Assembly (NCBI GenBank): GCA_029013165.1
Contig: JAQXMV010000221.1
Location: forward strand, 1-25,074
Source: Oscillospiraceae bacterium
GTDB lineage: Bacteria > Bacillota > Clostridia > Oscillospirales > Acutalibacteraceae
Reading direction: 5' to 3'
DNA length: 25,074 bases
Below, one piece after another: positions 1 through 6,146 of this stretch. Made by a program: the position numbers and the translations under genes. Position 1 is the first letter of the stretch, and each line of letters starts with the position of its first letter. The notes under the pieces are model-generated. The model saw only the letters and a program-made list of their open reading frames with translations, searched no databases and was not told the DNA's origin.

Positions 1-225
1 CGTGTCTTTCCAGTCCGAAGCGCCGAAAAGACACGAAAAGTCACTCTTTCGGGCGGTTGAGGATTTGTATGTGTCACCCTAACACCTATCGCTCGAAGAA
101 AACGGCATCGGCCATCATTTCTCGGCAGTCTCCAGCTTGTCGAAAAATACTTTTTCGACAAGCTGCCTGCGCGCCATGAGGCACGCAGGCTGATATGGCA
201 AGGAAACAGAAAGGAAAAATCCACC
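1..225. other. Non-coding left edge rich in inverted repeats
   Basis: I see no convincing gene here. A 9-bp inverted repeat (1-9 with 27-35) encloses a 17-nt loop. A perfect 15-bp inverted repeat with a 3-nt loop lies at 133-165, and an 11-bp repeat with one mismatch and an ATGA loop at 165-190. The last two lie back to back just before the ribosome site of the acetyltransferase gene. Neither is followed by a clear T-run on the plus strand, though the A5/T5 part of the first could help termination. The segment may be the 3' end of an upstream unit or a dispersed repeat; the window edge prevents a decision. Confidence 0.5.
133..165. repeat. Perfect 15-bp inverted repeat, 3-nt loop
   Basis: The arms are 133-147 and 151-165 (CAGCTTGTCGAAAAA and its exact complement), with loop TAC. 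In RNA this makes a very stable hairpin. It sits about 60 bases before the GTG start of the acetyltransferase gene and touches a second hairpin (165-190). It may be a terminator for an upstream transcript or a leader structure. Confidence 0.75.
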
Positions 226-843
226 GTGACAGAAAAAGAAAAAATCCACACCGGCGATATCTATGACCCTTGCGGCGATGAGATCATGTCTGAACAGCTT
301 TCTTATCTCGAAAAGCTCTATGACTATAACGCTACAAGGCCCACCGAGCAGGCCAAACGCGCCACTATGCTGAAAGAGATGCTCGCCGAAATCGGTGAGG
401 ACTGCTATATCGAGCCGCCGCTTCATTCCAACTGGGGCGGTCACCATGTCCATTTCGGAAATGCGGTCTATGCCAATTTCGGTCTGACTCTCGTGGACGA
501 CACCCATATCTATGTGGGAGACAATACCATGTTCGGGCCCAACTGTGTCATTGCCACAGCCGGACACCCTGTTCTGCCGGAACTGCGGGAAAAAGCCTAT
601 CAGTTCAATATGCCCGTTCATATCGGGAGAAACTGCTGGCTGGGCGCCGGCGTCATTGTCCTGCCCGGTGTGACAATCGGCGACAACAGCGTCATCGGCG
701 CCGGCAGCGTGGTGACAAAGGACATTCCCGCCAATGTGGTAGCTGTCGGCAATCCCTGCCGGGTGCTCCGGGAAATCGGAGAGCGCGACAGAGAGATCTA
801 CTTCCGGGACAGAAAAATCGACTGGGACACGATCAAAGGATAA
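226..843 (+). CDS. maa: Sugar O-acetyltransferase (maltose/galactoside acetyltransferase family)
   Basis: A 205-residue cytoplasmic left-handed beta-helix enzyme that moves acetyl from acetyl-CoA to the O6 of a glucose- or maltose-type sugar. The N-terminus (MTEKEKIHTGDIYDP) matches the helical mac domain that opens this family. Hexapeptide repeats run from about residue 75 to 175 (for example GAGVIVLPGVTIGDNSVIGAG). His114 in TAGHP is the expected catalytic base. The length is normal for the family. The start is GTG at 226, because the mac domain begins there and an AAAGGAA ribosome site lies 9-10 bases upstream; the internal ATG at 286 would remove the conserved N-terminus. It stands alone and converges on mfd. 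The exact sugar cannot be read from the sequence. Maa-type acetyltransferases are often detoxifying or housekeeping enzymes of uncertain physiology. Confidence 0.9.
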   Translation: MTEKEKIHTGDIYDPCGDEIMSEQLSYLEKLYDYNATRPTEQAKRATMLKEMLAEIGEDCYIEPPLHSNWGGHHVHFGNAVYANFGLTLVDDTHIYVGDNTMFGPNCVIATAGHPVLPELREKAYQFNMPVHIGRNCWLGAGVIVLPGVTIGDNSVIGAGSVVTKDIPANVVAVGNPCRVLREIGERDREIYFRDRKIDWDTIKG

Positions 844-886
844 ACGAGACGCAGTCCCGACAATCAATTTTTCTTATAAAAATTAC

Positions 887-912
887 GCGACACGGCCATG
901 AAACCGTGTCGC
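887..912. terminator. Bidirectional terminator between maa and mfd
   Basis: A 9-bp perfect stem GCGACACGG/CCGTGTCGC encloses an 8-nt loop. T-rich sequence follows on the plus strand (TACTATTTTTATT) and also on the minus strand (GTAATTTTTATAAG). It serves both converging genes. Confidence 0.85.
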
Positions 913-920
913 TACTATTT

Positions 921-3900
921 TTATTCTTGTTTCAGAGCGCCTGAAAGCACTTCGATCATTTCTTTCATGGTTTCCAGAGGACTTTTGGCTCCGAGCTTAA
1001 AGACAATATAGGGCTGAGCCGAGGTAGCCTTGATCATTCCGCGGCTGCCGAGACTCTGAGCCACGGCGATGAGCTTTTCCGGTGCCACGCCGTTCAGGCG
1101 GGCGATGATATTGCTGCCCTCCTGCTTAATCTCATAGATGCCCAGTCTGGCCGCATAGGCTCTGAGTAGAGCCACATCAACCAGTCCCTTGACCGATGCC
1201 GGCGGTTCTCCGAAGCGATCAATAAACTCGTCCATGACATCCATGGCGTCCTCGCCGTTTTGTATCTGCGCGATGCGCTTATACATAAAGATGCGGTTTT
1301 TCACCGAGTCGATGTAATCCTCCGGGATGTGGGCGTCCACATTGACATCCACCACACACTCCTTGGTTTCCTCCACAGGCTCGCCGGTTCTCTCCTCCTC
1401 AATGGCTTCGCCGAGGAGGCGAAGATACATCTCATAACCCACAGCCTCCATGTGTCCGTGCTGATTGGCGCCGAGGATATTGCCTGCGCCCCTGATCTCA
1501 AGGTCGCGCTGAGCAATGTGGAAACCGGCTCCGAACTCCGTAAATTCACGGATCGCCGAAAGGCGTTTCTGAGATATTTCCGGCAAAGCCTTGTTGCCGT
1601 TATAGGTGAAATAGGCAAAGGCTCTGCGCTGACTTCGGCCCACTCTGCCGCGGATCTGATGAAGCTGAGCCAGACCAAGCCGGTCGGCGTCCTCGATGAT
1701 CAGCGTGTTGGCGTTGGGCACATCGACACCGGTTTCAATGATGGTGGTGCAGACGAGAATGTCGATTTCATTCTCTAAGAGTCTGCGCCAGACCTCGCTG
1801 AGCTCTTCCTCGCTCATTTTGCCATGGCCGATACCGATTCTCGCGTCGGGCAGAAACTCCTTGATCTTTCTCGCCGTGGCTTCAATGGTGTCCACGCGGT
1901 TGTGCAGATAATAGACCTGTCCGCCGCGGCGAAGCTCTCTTTCCATGGCGGCGGCAAGCACCGCCATATCATGGGCGATGACATAGGTCTGGACCGGGTG
2001 TCTGCCCACCGGAGGGATCTCCAGCACGGACATATCCCGTATTCCCGTCATGGCCATATTCAGCGTTCGGGGAATGGGCGTTGCCGAAAGGGTGAGAACA
2101 TCCACCAGGGGGAATTTTTCTTTCAGCTTCTCTTTCTGTGCCACGCCGAAACGCTGTTCCTCGTCCACAATGAGCAGTCCGAGATCCCGGAACTCCACAT
2201 TTTTGGCGATGAGCGAATGGGTGCCGACGATGATGTCAATACTGCCGCGCTTGAGGGCCTTTTTGATCTTTGCCTTTTCCGTCTGGGTGCGGAAACGGGA
2301 GATCATGTCGATTTCCACGGGGAAGCCGTCAAAGCGCTTCTTGATGGTCTGAAAGTGCTGAAAGGCAAGGATCGTCGTGGGCACCAGAATGGCACACTGT
2401 TTGCCGTCGGCCACGCACTTGAAAGCGGCGCGCAGGGCCACCTCGGTCTTGCCGAAGCCCACATCGCCGCACAGAAGCCTATCCATAGGCGCCGGGCGCT
2501 CCATGTCTCGCTTGATCTCGTTGACCGCTTCCAGCTGATCATCGGTTTCCTCATATTCAAAGCGCCGTTCAAAATCGCTCTGCATATCCATATCCGGTGA
2601 AAAGGCATAGCCTTTGCTGTTGATTCTGGCACTGTAGATTTTCGTCAGCTGTTCGGCCATATCCCTGACGGCAGCCTTGACTCTCGTCTGGGTCTTTTTC
2701 CATTCGTCGGTGCCCAGCTTATTGAGCTTGATAGGCTTGTCCGTCTGCCGGGGAGAAACATACTTGGAAATGAGATCCAGCTGTGTAACGGGCAGATAGA
2801 GGACATCGGTGCCCCGATAGTTGATCTTGATAAAATCCTTGATGGTTCCGCCCATTTTCATGGTCTGAATCCCGTCAAAAACGCCGATGCCGTAAACGGC
2901 GTGGACGATATAATCCCCCTTGGATATCTCCTCGAGAGAAGTGATGCCGCGTCCGGTCTTGAATTTTTTCTTGGCCTCTTTTTTCGGGGCGGTCTCTCCC
3001 CTGCCGTAGGTAAAGAGAATAAACTTCAGGGCGTTATATTCAAAGCCGGAGCTGAGCTTTCCGGCAAGCACCGTGACGGTGTGCTTGGGAAATTCCCCCG
3101 GCACCACCGGGAAATACCGCGCCTTGACGCCGTCGCTCTCCAAATCAAAAGCGAGCTCCGAGGCGCTTTTGGCAGTGCCTGCCATCACAACGGCAGTATA
3201 GCCGCTTTCTAAAGCCGGGAGCAGATCTTCCCGAAGCACGGAAAGAGTGCCGTCCCAGCGGGAAAGCTGCTGAGCCGTCACGCTGACCAGCTCCCTGACC
3301 GGCACATCGAAAGAGCCTCTTGTCAGGTTGTCGGCAAAAATGGCTCCGCACTTTTCATATTGCTCGAGAAAATCATTCCAGGAAAGAGAGTAGCGGTCCA
3401 GGCCCTTGGCCAGATAGCCCTCCTCAAACATGGTACGGATATCCTCAAAGAGAAGCTGATGGGCGCTGGTGAACTTCTGCTTGACCAGCGCGCTTTCGCA
3501 GACGAAGAGCAGACCGTCGCCGAGGTAATCGAAAATCGAGTGCAACTCATCATAGGCTAAGGAGAGATATTTATCTGCCGAGCTGATGTGCAGGAAGTGC
3601 TCCAGCCGGTCAATATCCTGCTCAATGGAAGCCTTGACCTTCACCGAGCCTTTTCCCTTGACCGTGAGACGAAAAGCCTCCAGTCGCTTTTTCATCTCCT
3701 CGGGGCTGTCGAAAAGCACCTCCGAGGAGGGCGTGATCTTGACAAAATCAAGCATTTCCGTTCGGCGCTGGGTATCCAGATCGAAATAGGAAACCGAATC
3801 AACGGTATCCCCCCAGAACTCGATTCTCACGGGATATTCCGAACCGGGAGGAAAGATGTCGAGGATACCGCCGCGAATGGAAAACTGACCGGCGCCGCCA

Positions 3901-4397
3901 ACCTGATCGGCGCGCACATAGCCTGCACTGAGAAGGGTACGGATAATGGTATGCTGGGACAGCTCTTCGCCGCTTTTGATATGCAGGGTGCGTTTTTTCA
4001 GCTCAGAAAGCGGCAGTGTCAGCTGCATAGCCGCCTCACCGGAGGCTAAAATGAACTGATAATCCCCGTCGATCATTCGTGAAAGAACACCGATTCTTCG
4101 CTGTTCAAACTCTTTTGACTGACTTTCGGCACCGCGGAAATTATAGTCTCTGGCGGGATAAACATAGGCGCCGCCGCAAAAGGTATTCAGATCGTCACAC
4201 AGCTTGGTGGCGGAGCCCTCATCGGGACATATGATCAGGCATTTTTTCTTCATCTCCGAGCATAAAGCGGAGATATAGTGGGCCTTGTGTACCGGTGTGA
4301 GACCGATAATCCCCATGGGTGTTTTCCCGGACTGAAGCGCACTGACAATGCTCATAAATTCCGGCGAATTTTTGATAACGGCGGAAAAGGCTGACAC
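921..4397 (-). CDS. mfd: Transcription-repair coupling factor Mfd
   Basis: An ATP-dependent DNA translocase that removes RNA polymerase stalled at DNA lesions and recruits UvrA. The 1158 residues are the usual length. Visible parts in order: a UvrB-like N-terminal module (about 1-350), a CarD-like RNA polymerase interaction domain (about 485-550, with KGDYIVHAVYGIGVF), the Walker A motif GDVGFGKTE (644-652), the helicase box DEEQRFG (745-751), the translocation motif with GAGNILG, and the C-terminal TRCF domain. The start is GTG at 4397, preceded by AAGGAGATGATAAA. The frame stays open upstream to an ATG at 4544, but that 49-residue hydrophobic extension has no ribosome site and crosses the likely promoter. 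The gene is monocistronic and converges on maa through a shared terminator. No defect is seen. This is a housekeeping DNA-repair gene that anchors the window to the chromosome. Confidence 0.97.
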   Translation of the reverse strand: MSAFSAVIKNSPEFMSIVSALQSGKTPMGIIGLTPVHKAHYISALCSEMKKKCLIICPDEGSATKLCDDLNTFCGGAYVYPARDYNFRGAESQSKEFEQRRIGVLSRMIDGDYQFILASGEAAMQLTLPLSELKKRTLHIKSGEELSQHTIIRTLLSAGYVRADQVGGAGQFSIRGGILDIFPPGSEYPVRIEFWGDTVDSVSYFDLDTQRRTEMLDFVKITPSSEVLFDSPEEMKKRLEAFRLTVKGKGSVKVKASIEQDIDRLEHFLHISSADKYLSLAYDELHSIFDYLGDGLLFVCESALVKQKFTSAHQLLFEDIRTMFEEGYLAKGLDRYSLSWNDFLEQYEKCGAIFADNLTRGSFDVPVRELVSVTAQQLSRWDGTLSVLREDLLPALESGYTAVVMAGTAKSASELAFDLESDGVKARYFPVVPGEFPKHTVTVLAGKLSSGFEYNALKFILFTYGRGETAPKKEAKKKFKTGRGITSLEEISKGDYIVHAVYGIGVFDGIQTMKMGGTIKDFIKINYRGTDVLYLPVTQLDLISKYVSPRQTDKPIKLNKLGTDEWKKTQTRVKAAVRDMAEQLTKIYSARINSKGYAFSPDMDMQSDFERRFEYEETDDQLEAVNEIKRDMERPAPMDRLLCGDVGFGKTEVALRAAFKCVADGKQCAILVPTTILAFQHFQTIKKRFDGFPVEIDMISRFRTQTEKAKIKKALKRGSIDIIVGTHSLIAKNVEFRDLGLLIVDEEQRFGVAQKEKLKEKFPLVDVLTLSATPIPRTLNMAMTGIRDMSVLEIPPVGRHPVQTYVIAHDMAVLAAAMERELRRGGQVYYLHNRVDTIEATARKIKEFLPDARIGIGHGKMSEEELSEVWRRLLENEIDILVCTTIIETGVDVPNANTLIIEDADRLGLAQLHQIRGRVGRSQRRAFAYFTYNGNKALPEISQKRLSAIREFTEFGAGFHIAQRDLEIRGAGNILGANQHGHMEAVGYEMYLRLLGEAIEEERTGEPVEETKECVVDVNVDAHIPEDYIDSVKNRIFMYKRIAQIQNGEDAMDVMDEFIDRFGEPPASVKGLVDVALLRAYAARLGIYEIKQEGSNIIARLNGVAPEKLIAVAQSLGSRGMIKATSAQPYIVFKLGAKSPLETMKEMIEVLSGALKQE

Positions 4398-4431
4398 TTT
4401 ATCATCTCCTTGCTTTTTTGCTGAGATTAAC

Positions 4432-4437
4432 ATTATA
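4432..4437 (-). promoter_or_regulatory. Possible -10 element of mfd
   Basis: Perfect TATAAT on the minus strand, 35 bases before the GTG start. The -35 at 17-18 bases is poor (TTTATT or nearby), so this is only a likely promoter. Confidence 0.35.
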
Positions 4438-4556
4438 TTACAAAACCACGGCAAAATAAATAGTTTCGTGGCAAAAAAATAAGGCTGTCCGAAAAAAGAC
4501 AGCGAGAGAAATAAACAAATAGTGATGGTGACAAACAAAGTCAAAGAAACAAGAAA

Positions 4557-4575
4557 CCACTCCGAAAAGGAGTGG
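4557..4575 (-). terminator. Terminator of microprotein gene A
   Basis: A 7-bp stem CCACTCC/GGAGTGG with a 5-nt loop. On the minus strand TTTCTTGTTTCTTTG follows. It lies about 47 bases after the stop of the 29-residue peptide gene and ahead of the mfd promoter, so it insulates the two. Confidence 0.75.
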
Positions 4576-4621
4576 CTTCATTGATTTAAACTCATTTGTT
4601 AATCCTTAGGGTCTTACCAAC

Positions 4622-4711
4622 TTATTTGTTGTTGATGATTTCCTTTACGATTGCATAGAGCTTGTCAAAGAAAGCAACGATAGCTGCCCAGTTCTCCTTG
4701 ATGAAATCCAT
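4622..4711 (-). CDS. Amphipathic microprotein A (29 residues)
   Basis: A 29-residue peptide that begins MDFIKENWAAIVAFF and ends with NNK. I do not recognise a named family. It has no leader or Cys; polar residues recur every 3-4 positions opposite Trp, Phe, Ile, Val and Leu, giving one long amphipathic helix with net charge about zero. This character resembles staphylococcal phenol-soluble modulins and delta-toxin, which are leaderless; that is comparison, not homology. It aligns with microprotein C over W-x-x-IVA-[FL]-F-DK-[LI]-YA-x-[VL]-K, in DNA as well as protein. I chose the second in-frame ATG because MDF matches microprotein C and the GGAGG then lies 10 bases away, as in the sister genes (8-9). 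The ATG at 4717 would add MI with only 4 bases of spacing. The gene has its own consensus promoter and terminator. Confidence 0.82.
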   Translation of the reverse strand: MDFIKENWAAIVAFFDKLYAIVKEIINNK

Positions 4712-4768
4712 GATCATGCGTCCTCCTTTTAAGATTAACTCTTGGGGATAACCCCCTTTGTTGCCTAC

Positions 4769-4797
4769 ATTATATAACGAGCTTATCAGATTGTCAA
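4769..4797 (-). promoter_or_regulatory. Consensus sigma-A promoter of microprotein A
   Basis: TTGACA (4792-4797) and TATAAT (4769-4774), both perfect, are 17 bases apart on the minus strand. The expected transcript start near 4762 gives a leader of about 50 nt. That leader holds a GGGG-TTAT-CCCC hairpin (4744-4755) and the ribosome site AAAAGGAGG (4722-4730). Confidence 0.9.
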
Positions 4798-4867
4798 TAG
4801 TTAATTAAAAAAAAATTCATTTTTATGGGAAATTTTTTTAAAGATTGCCCGAAATGAAGCAAACAAG

Positions 4868-4898
4868 AAAAGCAGGCGCCTCAGGGACACCTGCTTTT
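4868..4898. terminator. Terminator of microprotein gene B
   Basis: The arms AAAAGCAGG (4868-4876) and CCTGCTTTT (4890-4898) form a 9-bp stem around a 13-nt loop. Minus-strand RNA continues CTTGTTTG, and plus-strand RNA has U5 within the stem. It could work both ways. Confidence 0.75.
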
Positions 4899-4916
4899 TC
4901 GCTCAATCATAAATGA

Positions 4917-4997
4917 TTATGCACCGATCAGTTTGAGAAGAAGGTCGATAGCCATCTTAATGAGCTCGAAAATGCCTACTGCTACGCTCTCTGTCAT
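4917..4997 (-). CDS. Amphipathic microprotein B (26 residues, modulin-like)
   Basis: A 26-residue peptide that starts MTESVAVGIFELIK and ends LLKLIGA. I know of no named family for it. Charged residues at 11, 14, 18 and 22 lie on one face of a helix and the rest is almost wholly aliphatic. Net charge is about -1, with no Cys and no leader. In size and pattern it resembles alpha-type phenol-soluble modulins, but cationic leaderless bacteriocins would be more basic. It differs in sequence from its two neighbours yet has the same gene plan: perfect promoter, GGAGG 9 bases before ATG, about 42 nt of leader, and its own terminator. Possible roles are a surfactant or membrane-active secreted peptide, a small membrane-bound partner, or a type I toxin. 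I saw no plus-strand promoter for an antitoxin RNA. Confidence 0.78.
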   Translation of the reverse strand: MTESVAVGIFELIKMAIDLLLKLIGA

Positions 4998-5045
4998 TGT
5001 AACTTACCTCCTTTTATCCCGCCATCGGCGTTTGTTATTGTTGGT

Positions 5046-5074
5046 ATTATAATGCAATTCCCGTTATCTGTCAA
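5046..5074 (-). promoter_or_regulatory. Consensus sigma-A promoter of microprotein B
   Basis: TTGACA (5069-5074) and TATAAT (5046-5051), both perfect, have a 17-base spacer on the minus strand. The ribosome site AAAAGGAGG overlaps 5007-5015. Confidence 0.9.
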
Positions 5075-5123
5075 TAAATTGTGAATAATTTTAATTATTT
5101 CTTATTGTTAATACACAAACGGA

Positions 5124-5149
5124 AAAGCCGCCCTTATTAGGGCGGCTTT
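5124..5149 (-). terminator. Terminator of microprotein gene C
   Basis: The 8-bp GC-rich stem GCCGCCCT/AGGGCGGC (5127-5134 with 5139-5146) has loop TATT and is flanked by AAA/TTT pairs. A second, AT-only inverted repeat lies between it and the stop codon (about 5151-5181). Confidence 0.9.
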
Positions 5150-5189
5150 CTCATTTTAAAATTTCAAATTTTAAAACAATGAGATGCAA

Positions 5190-5318
5190 TTATGCATTAG
5201 CAGTTGTGCTTGCTTCTTCTTCTGCCTTGAGAATGAGAGCCTTAAGAGCTGCATAGATCTTGTCGAAGAGAGCAACGATCTCATTCCAGTACTTTACAAC
5301 AAATGCCTTGAAATCCAT
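5190..5318 (-). CDS. Amphipathic microprotein C (42 residues), paralogue of A
   Basis: A 42-residue peptide opening MDFKAFVVKYWNEIVALF, then an Ala/Leu/Lys-rich helix and an acidic, Ser/Thr/Asn-rich end (EEEASTTANA) that its relative A lacks. The first 30 residues form an amphipathic helix with Trp11, Phe18 and Tyr22 among the hydrophobic residues. The core from Ile14 to Lys26 matches A, with conservative and synonymous changes and a three-residue shift before the Trp, so a duplication followed by selection on the protein is likely. GGAGG lies 8 bases before ATG. There is no signal peptide, so export would need a dedicated transporter or lysis, or the peptide acts on the inner face of the membrane. 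Function is unknown. I am confident it is translated and unsure of everything beyond that. Confidence 0.82.
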   Translation of the reverse strand: MDFKAFVVKYWNEIVALFDKIYAALKALILKAEEEASTTANA

Positions 5319-5373
5319 TGTGATATCCTCCTATTTTTAGATTAGCGGAAACTATTGCCTCCAACTTGATTTT

Positions 5374-5402
5374 ATTATATATCGCTTTTTAATGTTTGTC
5401 AA
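5374..5402 (-). promoter_or_regulatory. Consensus sigma-A promoter of microprotein C
   Basis: TTGACA (5397-5402) and TATAAT (5374-5379), both perfect, have a 17-base spacer on the minus strand. The leader is about 49 nt and carries TAGGAGG (5327-5333). Confidence 0.9.
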
Positions 5403-5672
5403 TATTTAATTCAAAAAATATTCAATTTTTATTTCAACTTTTTTTAACTTCTCACCAAACTGCTCAAAATTCTTTTTTTGCGCGCCCGAAAGCTGTCAAT
5501 TTCTCAAATCCGCAAAAGATTTGCCTATGCCGTGAACGGCTGAAAATATTAAGAAAAATTAAGAACCGTGGGATTTCTTCTTTTGGTTGCGCAATGGCTG
5601 CAACATTTCCCTTTGTCGGCGGTTATGACGGGAGGCAAACCCCAACACACCAACATGAAAGGAGAAACGCAC
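5403..5672. other. AT-rich gap between microprotein and phage genes
   Basis: I see no gene. The left part is A/T-rich, probably UP-like sequence behind the microprotein C promoter. The right part holds short hairpins (TGCCGTGAACGGC near 5528, GTTGC/GCAAC near 5586-5605) and ends with the ribosome site AAAGGAG of the small terminase. I found no clear plus-strand promoter and no attachment-site repeat. This is the left boundary of the phage-like cassette. Confidence 0.5.
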
Positions 5673-6146
5673 ATGAGCGATTTGACATCAAAGGAGACCC
5701 TTTTCTGCACCTACTGCTCCCTGGGGAACGCCCCGCGAGAGGCGGCGGCCAAGTCCGGCTATCTTTTTCCCGAAAGAGCAGCGGTGAAACTGCTCAGAAA
5801 AAAAGAGATCGCATCAGAAATAGACAGGCTCACACAGCAGAGAGAGAACACCGATTTAAAAATAGCAATGGGCTATTACAGACTGGCTTTCGGCTGCATC
5901 AGCGACGCGGTCAATCTGATGTTCTGCGACGAGCTCTCAACTGAGCAGATTGAAAAGATGGACCTTTTCAACATCTCTGAAATCAAGCGAAAAAAGGGCG
6001 GCGATATCGAAATCAAATTTTTTGACCGACTGAAAGCCCTGGAGAAGCTCGAGTCCCTCAGCACAGCAGACGGCGGCGAGGAAAGCTCCCTTTACGCCGC
6101 CATCGAGAAAGGGGCGAAAGCTCTGCGTGAAGAAAGAGATGAATAA
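5673..6146 (+). CDS. Phage terminase small subunit
   Basis: A 157-residue protein that should recognise the packaging start site on DNA and recruit the large subunit. The N-terminus has the compact helical, DNA-binding look of the family (FCTYCSLGNAPREAAAKSGY), then a helix-rich middle and the motif GCISDAVNLMF, common in small terminases of Firmicutes phages; the C-terminus is charged. The start is ATG 5673, with AAAGGAG 8 bases before it. The frame is open further upstream, but that part is not phage-like and has no ribosome site. The 3' end overlaps the large subunit gene, as expected for co-translated terminase genes. Small terminases vary widely in sequence, so the call also rests on its position just before a clear large terminase. 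Confidence 0.82.
   Translation: MSDLTSKETLFCTYCSLGNAPREAAAKSGYLFPERAAVKLLRKKEIASEIDRLTQQRENTDLKIAMGYYRLAFGCISDAVNLMFCDELSTEQIEKMDLFNISEIKRKKGGDIEIKFFDRLKALEKLESLSTADGGEESSLYAAIEKGAKALREERDE

Noticed and set aside
84..116. Ten-codon minus-strand frame (MMADAVFFER) at the left edge
   Set aside because: Too short, only a weak purine run upstream, and no relative or terminator was seen.
4398..4544. 49-residue hydrophobic N-terminal extension of Mfd
   Set aside because: No ribosome site at ATG 4544, a good one at GTG 4397, and a likely -10 element inside the extension.
4557..5402. Type I toxin-antitoxin interpretation of the microproteins
   Set aside because: Size and hydrophobicity fit, but I found no plus-strand promoter for an antisense RNA at any of the three genes. 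It remains only a weak alternative.
5568..5672. Longer N-terminus of the small terminase
   Set aside because: The added residues are unlike terminases and lack a ribosome site, while ATG 5673 has AAAGGAG 8 bases upstream.
5403..5672. Attachment site at the left end of the phage cassette
   Set aside because: I found no direct repeat shared with the sequence after 11672 and no tRNA gene, so no att site can be supported.
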